Counted from the first letter of the stretch, positions 8,610-18,781 are shown. The stretch is DNA of 64,000 bases from Xanthobacter sp. NM-25 (GCF_022138605.1 NZ_JACBFS010000001.1:496001-560000); one strand, 5' to 3'. The notes: generated from the sequence alone by a model not told the origin. Numbers and translations: made by a program.

Positions 8610-8692
8610 AGAACGTTAGGCTCCCGTTCCGGCGGGAGTCTCCGCTTCCGTGCAGTTCCCCTCTCCCGAAGGGACCGACCTCCCGGCGCTCC

Positions 8693-11600
8693 ATGATCGT
8701 ACACAGCCAAATTCTTCGCCTGACCATCGCCTATGCGATAGGCGCCACCATTTGGCTGCTGCTGTCCGACGTGCTGCTGACCGTGTTCGTCTGCCCCCGC
8801 GTTGCCGGAACCGTTGCGCCTTACACCAACGGTGTGTTCATCGCCATCACCTCGGTTCTGCTGTTTTTCACCCTCGAACGCATCGCCAAGGCGGGGCCGG
8901 GAGCCAGGAGCTTTCAACTGCGGGTGCTGCCGATCCTCGTGATCACCATTCTGCTCAGCATCGGCGTCCTGCTCACCATTACCTACACTTACCGGGTCAC
9001 GGCGCAGCGCCTGCTGGTCGACAACCAGCGCTATCTGCAGAGCCTCACCGACATCCAGCTGCGCGCGCTTGAACGCCAGCGGGAGCAGGCCTTCGGCACC
9101 ACCCACGCCATCGCGATCGCCCCCGAGATCGTCCAGCTTGTGAAGCTTTTACGAGCGTCCGCCAGCACTAACAATGAAAAGTTGCAGGCGCAAGCCCGCG
9201 CGATGCTCGCCGATGATGCCAAGAGCTTCGGCTTCACCGCGTTGCAACTGTTCGATCCCCAGGGCCGCCGGCTGAGCGCCAGCGCCGAGGGCTCCACCAT
9301 TCCACCCGAGCTGCCCACGCTGCTGGCGCAGATGCGGCGCGACCGCCAGCCGACCTTCGTGCCGCTGTGGACCGCCGCCGATCTCGACACCCATCACGGC
9401 ATTCTGGTCCCGATCCTGGCGCCGCCCGAGCAGGGCGGTGGGCTGGAAGGCGCGCTGCTGAGCGAGAACGCGGCCTCCGACTTCCTCTACCCGACCCTCG
9501 CCATCGGCATGCGGGGCTCGCGCTCCACCGATGTGTTCATGATGCGGCCAGTGGAAAACAAGGGGTGGCTGATCACCACGCCGCAACGCCACAGCGGAGC
9601 GCAGCCGCTCACCACCCCCATTGATCCGCACATCTACGATTTCGCCAGCGTCACCACGGATCAGGACCCGCCCCATGTGGGCCGCGACCATCTCGGCGAT
9701 CGGGTGCTGGCCATCCGGCGGGCGGTCCCTGGCACACCGGTGGAAATCGTCGCGAAGATCAGCACCGATGAGGTACTCAGCTCCGCCCGCACCATCGCCG
9801 CCCTGTCGGCGGCGGTCTCCGGGCTCGCGGTACTGTTGGCCTTCGCCATCGGCGCGGCGGTCAACGAAACCATCAAGCGGCGCGCCTCGAGCCGCATGAT
9901 CGCGCAGGCGCGGGCGCTCAGCCAGGCGGAGACGCGGTTTCGCGCCACTTTCGAGCAGGCGGCCGTGGGCATCGCCCATGTGGGCCTCGATGACCGGTTC
10001 CTGCGGGTGAACGGCACCTTGTGCACCATGCTCGGCTATTCGCGGACGGAGCTGGAGGGCATGCCCTGCTCCCAGGTGCGCGTTGGTGAGGATGCCGCGG
10101 AAGTGGTGGAGGGCCGCGCCCGGCTGCTCGGGGGCGGCGTCACCAATGTGCAGATGGAGAAACGCTACCTGCGCAAGAACGGATCCAGCCTCTGGATGAC
10201 CTGCACCACCTCCCTGGCCCGCGACGACAATGGCGCACCGGATTACTTCATCATGGTGGGGCAGGACATTTCCGAGCGCCGGGCCCAGGACAGCGCACTG
10301 AAGGAGAGCCAGCAGCGGTTCGAGCTGGCGGTCCGCAGCACCGAGGAAGGTGTGTGGGACTGGAGCCGCCACAGCGGACACCTCTACATCTCACCCCGCG
10401 GGCGCGTGCTGCTGGGCCTCGGCCCCGACGAACCCATCGATCTCAGGGCTCTCTGGGCGTCCCTCATCCATCATGATGATCGCGATCGCTTCCGCGAGGC
10501 CTGGCGCAAGCTCAGCTCCGGTGCATCGCAGCAGTTCGAGATCGATCTGCGCATCCGGCACAAGGACCAGACCTACCATGAATTCACCCTGCGCGGCTTT
10601 GCCAGCCACGGTGACGACGGGCATGTGGATCGCTTGGTGGGCATGCTGGCGGACGTGACCGAACGCAAGCAGACCGAACGGCGCCTGAGCTTGGCGGCCG
10701 CCGTATTCATGAACTCCCATGAAGGCTTCGTGGTCACCGACCTCGACGGGGTGATCTCCACCGTCAACCCCTCCTTCACCCGCATCACCGGCTACACGGA
10801 AGCGGAGGTGGTGGGCCAGAACATGCGCCTCATGCGCTCGGGCCGCCACGACGGCGCCTTCTACCGCGCCATGTGGCACGCCATCCTCGATGAGGGCAGC
10901 TGGCAGGGGGAGGTCTGGAACCGGCGCAAGAACGGCGAGGTGTTCCTGCAGCAGCTGATGATCAGCACCGTCATCGACAGCGCCGGCAAGCCGCAGAACT
11001 ACATCGGCGCCTTCCACGACATCACCGAGATCAAACGCTCCGAATTCGAGCTGGATCACATCGCCCATTACGATCCGCTGACGGATCTGCCCAACCGCAC
11101 GCTCCTGGCTTCGCTGCTCGATCATGCGGTGAACCGGCCCACCGCCCATTGCGCGGTGCTGTGCGTGGACCTCGACCGCTTCAAGACGGTGAACGAGAGT
11201 TTCGGCCACATGGCCGGCGACCAGGTGCTGCGCATGTGCGCGGAACGCCTGCGCCTCGTCATCGGCGCCCGCGCCAGCGTCGGCCGCTATGGAGCCGACG
11301 AATTCCTGGTGATCGTCGAGGATCTGAAGTCGCCCGAGGAGGCGGGCACCATCGCCCGCGACATCATCAACACCCTCGCCGAGCCCTACCTGTTCCCCGA
11401 CGGCACCGAGGTCTATGTGGGCGCCAGCGTCGGCATCAGCCTTTATCCGGAGGACGCGGACAGCGCCCAGCATCTGGTGCAGCATGCCAATTCCGCGCTG
11501 TTCGAGGCCAAGGACAACGGCCGGGGCACCTCCAGCTTCTATACCCAGGCGCTGACCCAGGCGGCCAAGAGCCGGATCGAGATGGAGACCGAGCTGCGCC

Positions 11601-12355
11601 GGGCGCTGGTGCGCGAGGAGTTCGAGCTGCACTACCAGCCCTGCGTCGACCTCGCCAGCCGGCGGATCCTCGGGGTGGAAGCGCTGGTGCGCTGGCGCCA
11701 CCCCACCCACGGCCTCATCATGCCGGATCGTTTCATTCCGCTGGCGGAAGAGACCGGCCTCATCGTTCAGCTCGGCGACTGGGTGCTGGAGCAGGCGTGC
11801 CGGCAGATGGTCGCCTGGCTGGAGAACGGCACGGTCTGTGACTATGTGGCGGTCAATCTCTCGCCGCGCCAGTTCAGCCGCGACACCTTGTGTGGACGCA
11901 TCGAGGAAGTGCTCGCGCGCACCGGGCTCGACGCCGAGCACCTAGAAGTTGAAATCACCGAAAGCATGCTGTTCGAGGCCCGCGCCGCCGCCGAGCAGAA
12001 GTGTCAGCAATTGGCCGACATGGGGGTGCGCATCGCCCTCGACGACTTCGGAACCGGTTATTCGTCGCTCGGCTATCTGAAGCGCTTCCCCATCGCCAAG
12101 CTGAAGATCGACCGCAGCTTCGTGCGCGACCTGCCGCAATCGGCGGCCGACGGCGAGATCACAGTGGCCATCATCGCCGTCGCCAAGGCCCTGGGGCTGG
12201 AGGTGGTGGCCGAAGGCATCGAGACCCCGGAACAATTCGACTTCCTGCGGGATCGCAATTGCGACCTCGGCCAGGGCTACCTGTTCAGCCGCCCCCGGCC
12301 GGCGGAGGAGTTGGAGCGTCTGTTTGCCCGCAAGGTCGTGCCGTCGGCGCTCTGA
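8693..12355 (+). CDS. Membrane sensor with three PAS domains, degenerate GGDEF and intact EAL domain
   Basis: A 1220-residue cyclic-di-GMP signalling protein. Three N-terminal membrane helices (about residues 10-30, 40-60 and 75-97), a large periplasmic sensor region (about 100-362) and a fourth helix (about 366-390) are followed by PAS domains at about 412-535, 538-660 and 662-780, GGDEF at about 785-950 and EAL at about 960-1210. The GGDEF signature reads G867-A-D-E-F871, so the second glycine is alanine and synthase activity is doubtful. The EAL domain keeps E996-A-L-V-R, NLSPRQFS, the ESMLFE glutamate, DDFGTGYSS, LKIDRSF, AEGIET and QGYLFS, all expected for an active phosphodiesterase. 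The likely net activity is c-di-GMP hydrolysis tuned by the periplasmic and PAS inputs. It is transcribed alone. Confidence 0.9.
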   Translation: MIVHSQILRLTIAYAIGATIWLLLSDVLLTVFVCPRVAGTVAPYTNGVFIAITSVLLFFTLERIAKAGPGARSFQLRVLPILVITILLSIGVLLTITYTYRVTAQRLLVDNQRYLQSLTDIQLRALERQREQAFGTTHAIAIAPEIVQLVKLLRASASTNNEKLQAQARAMLADDAKSFGFTALQLFDPQGRRLSASAEGSTIPPELPTLLAQMRRDRQPTFVPLWTAADLDTHHGILVPILAPPEQGGGLEGALLSENAASDFLYPTLAIGMRGSRSTDVFMMRPVENKGWLITTPQRHSGAQPLTTPIDPHIYDFASVTTDQDPPHVGRDHLGDRVLAIRRAVPGTPVEIVAKISTDEVLSSARTIAALSAAVSGLAVLLAFAIGAAVNETIKRRASSRMIAQARALSQAETRFRATFEQAAVGIAHVGLDDRFLRVNGTLCTMLGYSRTELEGMPCSQVRVGEDAAEVVEGRARLLGGGVTNVQMEKRYLRKNGSSLWMTCTTSLARDDNGAPDYFIMVGQDISERRAQDSALKESQQRFELAVRSTEEGVWDWSRHSGHLYISPRGRVLLGLGPDEPIDLRALWASLIHHDDRDRFREAWRKLSSGASQQFEIDLRIRHKDQTYHEFTLRGFASHGDDGHVDRLVGMLADVTERKQTERRLSLAAAVFMNSHEGFVVTDLDGVISTVNPSFTRITGYTEAEVVGQNMRLMRSGRHDGAFYRAMWHAILDEGSWQGEVWNRRKNGEVFLQQLMISTVIDSAGKPQNYIGAFHDITEIKRSEFELDHIAHYDPLTDLPNRTLLASLLDHAVNRPTAHCAVLCVDLDRFKTVNESFGHMAGDQVLRMCAERLRLVIGARASVGRYGADEFLVIVEDLKSPEEAGTIARDIINTLAEPYLFPDGTEVYVGASVGISLYPEDADSAQHLVQHANSALFEAKDNGRGTSSFYTQALTQAAKSRIEMETELRRALVREEFELHYQPCVDLASRRILGVEALVRWRHPTHGLIMPDRFIPLAEETGLIVQLGDWVLEQACRQMVAWLENGTVCDYVAVNLSPRQFSRDTLCGRIEEVLARTGLDAEHLEVEITESMLFEARAAAEQKCQQLADMGVRIALDDFGTGYSSLGYLKRFPIAKLKIDRSFVRDLPQSAADGEITVAIIAVAKALGLEVVAEGIETPEQFDFLRDRNCDLGQGYLFSRPRPAEELERLFARKVVPSAL

Positions 12356-12420
12356 TCCCGAAGCGGCCGCGAACCGCGAGCGGGGCGCGCTTGGTGGTTC
12401 GTTGCCCGGTTGTTCGGTGC

Positions 12421-12837
12421 TCAGTAGTTCGGCCACAGACCGGGGCTGGCGACTTCCACCAGATGTCCGTCCGGATCCCGGAAATAGAGGCTCTCCCCGC
12501 CCCCGGGCCAGACCACTTCACCCTCAATGGGCACCTGGTGGCAGGCGAGATGCCGGCGCCAGGGGGCGACATGTGCCACCGCGAAGGCGAAATGGACCCG
12601 CCCAGAGCCGTCATGGGGCGGGATGACGCCCCCGAACGGCAGGCCGATGGGGCTGTCGCTCTGGCCGCGACGAAACAGCAGCAGCACCGTTCCGCCCACG
12701 GGATAGGCGATGAAGCGGGCATCCGCCCGCATCGGCACGAGGCCGATCACATGTTCGTAAAAATGCGCCGCGCGCGCGAGATCGTCCACGTAGAGACCGG
12801 TCTCCAGCACCCGTCCGGGCGGTGGCGGCCGGTCCAT
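12421..12837 (-). CDS. VOC-superfamily protein (glyoxalase/bleomycin-resistance fold)
   Basis: A 138-residue small protein with the paired beta-alpha-beta-beta-beta arrangement of the vicinal oxygen chelate fold: LETGLYVDDLARAAHFYEHVIGL at the start, and the metal-site-like YFRDPDGHLVEV near the end. Such proteins can be dioxygenases, isomerases, glyoxalases or antibiotic-binding proteins, and the substrate cannot be told. It starts 4 bp after the sufT stop (ATG at 12837) and so is probably the last gene of the suf operon transcript. An in-frame ATG at 12873 would overlap sufT by about 30 bp and is less likely. A link to Fe-S assembly is suggested by position only. Confidence 0.8.
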   Translation of the reverse strand: MDRPPPPGRVLETGLYVDDLARAAHFYEHVIGLVPMRADARFIAYPVGGTVLLLFRRGQSDSPIGLPFGGVIPPHDGSGRVHFAFAVAHVAPWRRHLACHQVPIEGEVVWPGGGESLYFRDPDGHLVEVASPGLWPNY

Positions 12838-12841
12838 GGCA

Positions 12842-13219
12842 TCACCACAGATTGAGCGTGGCGCGAGCCTCATCCGACATGCGGCTCTGCTCCCACGGCG
12901 GATCGAAGGTGATGTCCACCTTCACGCCGGAGATCCCCGGCACCGCGCAGATGGCATTTTCCACCATGCCCGGCAGCTCGGCGGCGGCGGGGCAATTGGG
13001 GGTGGTGAGGGTCATTTCCACGGCGACCGACCGGTCGTCGGCAATGTCGACCTTGTAGATGAGGCCAAGCTCGTAGATGTCCACCGGGATCTCGGGGTCG
13101 AACACCGTCTTCAGGGCGGCAACGATGCCATCGGTCAGCTGCGTCAGCTCCGCCTCGGGAATGGCCGAGTGGATCAGCGGCTGGTTGTTGGTGGCCTCGG
13201 TGGCGTTGGTCTGGGTCAT
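12842..13219 (-). CDS. sufT: SUF system maturation protein, MIP18/DUF59 family (SufT)
   Basis: A 125-residue protein with a MIP18/DUF59 domain from about residue 30 on. The hallmark DPEIPVDIYELGLIY and the cysteine-bearing TTPNCP are both present; the latter carries the single conserved cysteine proposed to contact a cluster or an apoprotein. SufT-type proteins aid Fe-S cluster transfer, especially under high demand. A polar tail of about 25 residues precedes the domain, as in many alphaproteobacterial members. It follows sufD on the same strand after 327 bp and is followed closely by the VOC gene. Confidence 0.9.
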   Translation of the reverse strand: MTQTNATEATNNQPLIHSAIPEAELTQLTDGIVAALKTVFDPEIPVDIYELGLIYKVDIADDRSVAVEMTLTTPNCPAAAELPGMVENAICAVPGISGVKVDITFDPPWEQSRMSDEARATLNLW

Positions 13220-13546
13220 GCGAACACGTCCTGTGCCGTGGGCCCGGCGCCGGTATGGCGGGCTGCGGTCAAACGGGTAACGGTGTAACGGCCTTGGGCC
13301 CGACGGCCTTGGGAGCTAGGCACCAGGGTCCGCCGGCCCCCTCCGGCCCACCAGAGGCGGGGCACGCACGGGACATCGACGGATCGACGCGGTTCATATC
13401 GGGCGAAAGGGCGCGCCATGCAATGGTGTCGTGCCCTCTGCCCTTGCGTTTTCGCGCCGCAGCGTGAACGGCGCCGCCGGTTCCAGGCCCCACCACCGCT
13501 CAATCGGCCAATGGACGGTGCTACGGAAACCGCCATGGCGCCACAC
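13220..13546. other. Gap in the suf operon between sufD and sufT
   Basis: 327 bp without a convincing gene. In many relatives the group II desulfurase gene sufS sits here. I find no frame with the SufS PLP-lysine or active-site context. The stretch contains an 11-bp direct repeat ACGGCCTTGGG at 13288-13298 and 13303-13313. It may hold an internal promoter for sufT. Confidence 0.5.
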
Positions 13547-14851
13547 TCACCCGGCTCGCAGCGCGAGCCATGCGGTGAGGCGCGCCGTGATCGCCTCCCG
13601 CATCTCGGCATCCGCCACGAACTCCACCGCCTCGCCGGCAAAGGCCTGGATCAGCAGCATCTCGGCCTCTTTCTCCGGCAGCCCGCGCGACATCAGATAG
13701 AACAGCGTGGTGTCGTCCAGCGCGCCGGCGGTGGCGCCGTGGCCGCACTGCACGTCGTCGGCGAAAATCTCCAGCTCCGGCTTGTTGTCCATCTCCGCAT
13801 CGTCGGAGAGCAGCAGCGCCTGGCTCATCATACGCCCGTCGGTCTTCTGCGCATCGGGCCGCACGATGATCTTGCCCTGGAACACGCCCCGGGCACGGTC
13901 CGCCAGCACCGTCTTGAACAGCTCGCGGCTCTCGCAGCGCGCCACCGCATGGTCGACGAACAAGGTCACATCCGCGTGCCGCGCCCCCGCCAGGAGGCTG
14001 GCGCCGCGCACGCCCATGTGGCTGTCATGGCCGGCGAAGCGGCCATAAACCGTAAGCCGCGACAGAGCCGCGCCCAGAGTGAGCACGAACAGGTCGTAAT
14101 GGGTCTCGCGCCCCAGGGTGGTGGCGAGGGTGCCCAGGTGGGTGGCCGCCTCGCCTTCCGCCTGCACCCGCACATGATCCACCCGCGCGCCGTCGCCCAG
14201 CCGCAGCTCGATCACCGCATTGTCGAGATAGGCGCGCTCGGCGGGGCCCTCGAAACGCTCGATCAGCCGGAGCGCGGCCCCATCCTCCACCACCACCAGG
14301 ATCCGCGTGAAGATGCAGCCCGGCTCGGCGCCGGAAAACAGCTGGGCGATCTCCACCGCCTGCGGAATCTGCGCGCCGGCGGCCACGTGCAGGATGATGC
14401 CCTCACCCAGAAAGCCGGTGTTGAGCGCCAGTGCCGCATCATATTGCGCCGGCCCGTCGCTGGCGATCAGCTCCAGCAGCGGGTGATCAGCCGCGATGGC
14501 GTCGGCCAGCGACAGCAGCGTCAGCCCCGGCGGCAGATCGGACGGCAGCGTCTGCGGACGACCATTGACAAGGGTGACGCGCAGCGCCTCCACAAAAGCC
14601 GATGGCGCCGCCGGCTCTGCCGCATCACCGGCCAGCGGCGACACGCCGCGCAGCGCCGCGCGCAGATCCGTATAATGCCAGTCCTCCACCCGCCGGGTCG
14701 GCAGTCCATTGTCGGCAAAGGCGGCCCGGGCCTCCTGGCGCAGATCGTTCAGGCGCGCGGAGCCAAGGGGGGGTGCAGCGAGACGGGCGTCGAGCATGTC
14801 GATCAGGCTCTGCTCAGCCGCGGTCCGCACCGGACGAAGATTGGCGTTCAT
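13547..14851 (-). CDS. sufD: Fe-S cluster assembly scaffold protein SufD
   Basis: A 434-residue SufD, the partner of SufB in the SufBC2D scaffold complex, which is needed for iron acquisition during cluster assembly. The N-terminal part carries PTRRVEDWHYTDL, typical for SufD, and the C-terminal beta-helix core ends with the conserved region QCGHGATAGALDDTTLFYLMSRGL followed by a helix with AFAGEAV. The frame is open into sufC, but the ATG at 14851 follows GAGGGGGCG and lies 10 bp after the sufC stop, which fixes the start. It is third in the order sufB, sufC, sufD, the standard arrangement. Confidence 0.95.
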   Translation of the reverse strand: MNANLRPVRTAAEQSLIDMLDARLAAPPLGSARLNDLRQEARAAFADNGLPTRRVEDWHYTDLRAALRGVSPLAGDAAEPAAPSAFVEALRVTLVNGRPQTLPSDLPPGLTLLSLADAIAADHPLLELIASDGPAQYDAALALNTGFLGEGIILHVAAGAQIPQAVEIAQLFSGAEPGCIFTRILVVVEDGAALRLIERFEGPAERAYLDNAVIELRLGDGARVDHVRVQAEGEAATHLGTLATTLGRETHYDLFVLTLGAALSRLTVYGRFAGHDSHMGVRGASLLAGARHADVTLFVDHAVARCESRELFKTVLADRARGVFQGKIIVRPDAQKTDGRMMSQALLLSDDAEMDNKPELEIFADDVQCGHGATAGALDDTTLFYLMSRGLPEKEAEMLLIQAFAGEAVEFVADAEMREAITARLTAWLALRAG

Positions 14852-14861
14852 CGGCGCCCCC

Positions 14862-15611
<750 letters not shown>

Positions 15612-15695
15612 TGCTGTGTCCGTTGGTGCGCACCGGCCGGGCCGGGCGAAAAATCGAGACGCGCAGGGCATGGCCCGCGCGCGGGTCCGGGCGTG

Positions 15696-17168
15696 TCAGC
15701 CCACCGAGCCTTCCAGGCTCACCGCAATGAGCTTCTGGGCTTCCACCGCAAACTCCATGGGCAGTTGCTGGAGCACATCGCGCACGAAGCCGTTGACGAT
15801 GAGCGCCACCGCCTCCTCCTGCGAGAGGCCCCGCTGCAGGCAGTAGAACAGCTGGTCGTCGGAGATCTTGGAGGTGGTGGCCTCGTGCTCGAACACGGCG
15901 GAGGCGTTCTTCGCCTCCATATAGGGCACCGTATGGGCGCCGCAGGTGTCGCCGATCAGCAGCGAATCGCAATTGGTGAAGTTGCGCGCGCCGGTGGCCT
16001 TGCGATGGGCGGAAACGAGGCCGCGATAGGTGTTGTTGGAACGACCCGCCGAGATGCCCTTGGAGATGATGCGGCTCGACGTGTTCTTGCCCAGATGCAC
16101 CATCTTGGTGCCCGAATCCACCTGCTGGTGCCCGTTGGAAATGGCAATGGAATAGAACTCGCCGCGGGAATTGTCGCCGCGCAGGATGCAGCTCGGATAT
16201 TTCCAGGTGATGGCCGATCCGGTCTCCACCTGGGTCCAGGAGATCTTGGAATTGTCGCCGCGGCAGTCGCCCCGCTTGGTGACGAAATTGTAGATGCCGC
16301 CCTTGCCGTCCTTGTCGCCGGGATACCAGTTCTGGACGGTGGAATATTTGATCTCCGCATCCTTGAGCGCCACCAGTTCCACCACGGCGGCGTGCAGCTG
16401 GTTTTCATCGCGCTGGGGCGCGGTGCAGCCTTCAAGATAGCTCACATAGGCGCCCTCGTCGGCGATGATGAGGGTGCGCTCGAACTGGCCGGTATTGCGC
16501 TCGTTGATACGGAAGTAGGTGGACAGTTCCATGGGGCAGCGCACCCCCTTCGGCACATAGACGAAGGAGCCGTCGGAGAAGACCGCCGCATTGAGCGTCG
16601 CATAGAAATTGTCGGAGGCCGGCACCACCGAGCCCAGATACTGACGCACCAGGTCCGGATGCTCGCGCAGGGCTTCCGAGATTGAGCAGAAGATCACTCC
16701 CGCCTTGGCCAGCTCCGCCTTGAAGGTGGTGGCCACCGAGACGCTGTCGAACACCGCGTCCACCGCCACCCGCGAGCCGGAAGCGCCCTCGATGCCCAGC
16801 AGAGCGTCGCGCTCGCGCAGCGGAATGCCCAGCTTCTCATAGGTCTTGAGAATCTCGGGGTCGATCTCGTCCACCGATTGCGGCGCCCGCTTGGGCTGCG
16901 CGAAATAGTAATAGTCCTGGAAATCGATCTGCGGATAGCTCACCCGCGCCCAGGTGGGCTCTTGCAGGCCCAGCCAGCGGCGATAGGCGTCGAGCCGCCA
17001 CGCCAGCATCCATTCCGGCTCGCCCTTCTTGGCGGAGATATAGCGCACCGTGTCCTCGGACAGGCCCTTGGGCGCCTTCTCGCTCTCGATATCGGTGACG
17101 AACCCGTACTTGTACTGATCGACGTCTATCGCGCGGACCTGCGCGACGGTCTCCTGAACGGCAGACAT
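15696..17168 (-). CDS. sufB: Fe-S cluster assembly scaffold protein SufB
   Basis: A 490-residue SufB, the main scaffold subunit on which sulfur and iron are assembled by SufBC2D in the cytoplasm. The characteristic segments YKYGFVTDIESEKAPKGL near the N terminus, FVYVPKGVRCPMELSTYFRIN in the middle and the conserved C-terminal CGAHTVPYMEAKNASAVFEHEATTSKI region are all there, and length is normal. The ATG at 17168 has GGAG about 9 bp upstream; an ATG-less extension to 17198 has no support. It starts 48 bp after the desulfurase gene and leads the sufBCD block. Confidence 0.96.
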   Translation of the reverse strand: MSAVQETVAQVRAIDVDQYKYGFVTDIESEKAPKGLSEDTVRYISAKKGEPEWMLAWRLDAYRRWLGLQEPTWARVSYPQIDFQDYYYFAQPKRAPQSVDEIDPEILKTYEKLGIPLRERDALLGIEGASGSRVAVDAVFDSVSVATTFKAELAKAGVIFCSISEALREHPDLVRQYLGSVVPASDNFYATLNAAVFSDGSFVYVPKGVRCPMELSTYFRINERNTGQFERTLIIADEGAYVSYLEGCTAPQRDENQLHAAVVELVALKDAEIKYSTVQNWYPGDKDGKGGIYNFVTKRGDCRGDNSKISWTQVETGSAITWKYPSCILRGDNSRGEFYSIAISNGHQQVDSGTKMVHLGKNTSSRIISKGISAGRSNNTYRGLVSAHRKATGARNFTNCDSLLIGDTCGAHTVPYMEAKNASAVFEHEATTSKISDDQLFYCLQRGLSQEEAVALIVNGFVRDVLQQLPMEFAVEAQKLIAVSLEGSVG

Positions 17169-17216
17169 GCCTTCGTCTCCTCTCCCACGCGGGGTCAAGG
17201 CCCGCGGGTCAAGTCC

Positions 17217-18395
17217 TCAAGCCGCTTGTGTGGTGCGGCCTCTCACCTGCGGCACGACCTTTTGCAAGGCCTCAACCGCTCTATCCACATCCTCCTCACG
17301 GCTCGACCAGCCGAATGACAGGCGGATGGCACCGGCGGCGCGCTCCGCATCCACCCCCATCGCCTGCAGCACGTGAGACGGCCCCACCTTCCCCGAAGAG
17401 CAGGCCGAGCCGGCACTGACGCTTATGTGGGCGAGATCGAGCGCAATCACCAGTGTTTCCGCGCGAACACCCGAAAAAGCCAGCATTGAGGTATTTGGCA
17501 ACCTCTCCACCGCTGCTCCCACCACCGAGGCACCGGGGATCGCCGCCAGCACCGCCTCTTCCAGCCGATTGCGGGCAGCCGCCAGCCGGGCCACATCCGC
17601 CCGGGTCGCCGCGATTTCCGCAGCGGCGCCGAAACCGAGGATGGCCGCCACATTCTCCGTGCCGCCGCGGCGATTGCGCTCCTGGCCGCCCCCGGCCACC
17701 AGCGGGTGCACGCGGAAATCCGCATCAGCCGCCACCAGCGCGCCGGCTCCTTGCGGACCGCCGATCTTGTGGGCGGACAGCGCCAGCAGGTCCACATCGA
17801 GCGCCGCCATGTCCAGCGGCAGCCGGCCGGCGGCCTGAACGGCGTCACAGAACATCACCCCATCATAGGCATGCGCCAGGCGGCCCGCCTGGGCCACCGG
17901 CTGCAGCACGCCGGTCTCGTTGTTCGCCGCCATCAGCGCCACCAGCGCCCGCCGGCCGGCGTCGCGGTGATGGCGCAGCCGCGCCTCCAACGCATCGAGG
18001 TCGAGGCGGCCGGCCACGTCCACCGGCACCTGCTCCATCAGGCCGAAGCGATGGCCCCTGAGCACCGCGGGATGTTCCACCGCGCTGGCCAGCAGCACGT
18101 CGCACGGGCGGGCGCGGCCGGCGAATTCCAGCTCCGGGTGCAGGGCAAGGGCGATGGCCTCGGTGGCGCCGGAGGTGAACACCACCCCGCGGCTCGCCCC
18201 ACCCACCAGCCGCGCCACCGCGCCCCGGGCACGTTCCAGCAACGCCCGCGCCTGCCGCCCCTCGCCATGCACGGACGAGGGGTTGCCCGGCGCGTCCAGT
18301 ACCGAGAGCACCGCCTGCCGCGCCTGCGGCAGCAGCGGGCTGGTGGCGTTGTGATCCAGATAGACCCGCGCGCTGGCGGCCTGCGCCTCACCCAT
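17217..18395 (-). CDS. Cysteine desulfurase, NifS/IscS (group I) type
   Basis: A 392-residue PLP-dependent class V aminotransferase-fold enzyme that strips sulfur from cysteine to feed Fe-S assembly. The PLP lysine is in LSAHKIGGPQGAG, and the active-site loop reads SAGSACSSGKVGPSH with the persulfide-bearing C332. This longer, mobile loop is the mark of group I (NifS/IscS) enzymes; group II SufS has a shorter loop and usually works with SufE. It is the first gene of the suf operon, in front of sufB, which is the arrangement seen in many alphaproteobacteria. As no other desulfurase is present in this operon, it probably supplies all the sulfur to SufB here. Confidence 0.93.
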   Translation of the reverse strand: MGEAQAASARVYLDHNATSPLLPQARQAVLSVLDAPGNPSSVHGEGRQARALLERARGAVARLVGGASRGVVFTSGATEAIALALHPELEFAGRARPCDVLLASAVEHPAVLRGHRFGLMEQVPVDVAGRLDLDALEARLRHHRDAGRRALVALMAANNETGVLQPVAQAGRLAHAYDGVMFCDAVQAAGRLPLDMAALDVDLLALSAHKIGGPQGAGALVAADADFRVHPLVAGGGQERNRRGGTENVAAILGFGAAAEIAATRADVARLAAARNRLEEAVLAAIPGASVVGAAVERLPNTSMLAFSGVRAETLVIALDLAHISVSAGSACSSGKVGPSHVLQAMGVDAERAAGAIRLSFGWSSREEDVDRAVEALQKVVPQVRGRTTQAA

Positions 18396-18781
18396 TTCCG
18401 TCTCGATCCACCCTCAGCAGCTCCGCCCCACGCCTGGGGCGGGAGACTTGCAATTGCCAGCAATCTCAGCCATAGGTCAAATTCCAACTGTTCCTGCCCG
18501 TTGCCCCGTTGGCGCAAAATCCACACCCGCGACGCTGGATCCGGAACATATTAGAATGATTACAAAATGATGGGTTGAGCCCGTCATGAAGTCAAGACGC
18601 TCAGCGTACGGCACCGTCCGCAGCGGGAGCGTCGACCCGATAGCTTTCTGAACGCCATGGCGTTTTCCGGAAGCGGCTCCGGTGGCCGGGCGCCCGCAGC
18701 GCCCCCAGCGGATCCCCCGGGGACGGCCCGCCGTCGGCGGACAGACTCCATGAGATCGCCACCCAGAGGTTGCGGACGTCC
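18396..18781. other. Divergent promoter region of the suf operon
   Basis: 386 bp between the desulfurase gene (minus) and the hydrolase gene (plus). No gene is supported; an IscR or other Rrf2 regulator gene is not here. The region from 18545 to 18575 is AT-rich and contains the iron-control-element-like sequence listed separately. Confidence 0.6.
18550..18566. promoter_or_regulatory. Iron-control-element-like site upstream of suf
   Basis: The 17 bp ATTAGAATGATTACAAA match 11 of the 14 defined positions of the Irr-type iron control element as I know it (TTTAGAA-n3-TTCTAAA). The left half is nearly perfect and the right half has two mismatches. It lies 155 bp upstream of the desulfurase start. 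Suf operons of Hyphomicrobiales are known Irr/RirA targets, which supports the reading. Confidence 0.45.

Noticed and set aside
8621..8638. Small hairpin CTCCCG/CGGGAG before the GGDEF/EAL gene as a riboswitch
   Set aside because: Only 6 bp long and without any c-di-GMP or other aptamer pattern.
13288..13313. Two copies of an 11-bp direct repeat, considered as a CRISPR or attachment site
   Set aside because: Only two short copies 4 bp apart, no array, no integrase, no tRNA nearby.
13420..13450. A short RHHC context in a minus-strand frame of the sufD-sufT gap, resembling the GHHC of SufS
   Set aside because: Nothing before or after it resembles SufS, and the frame overlaps sufD. It is taken as chance.
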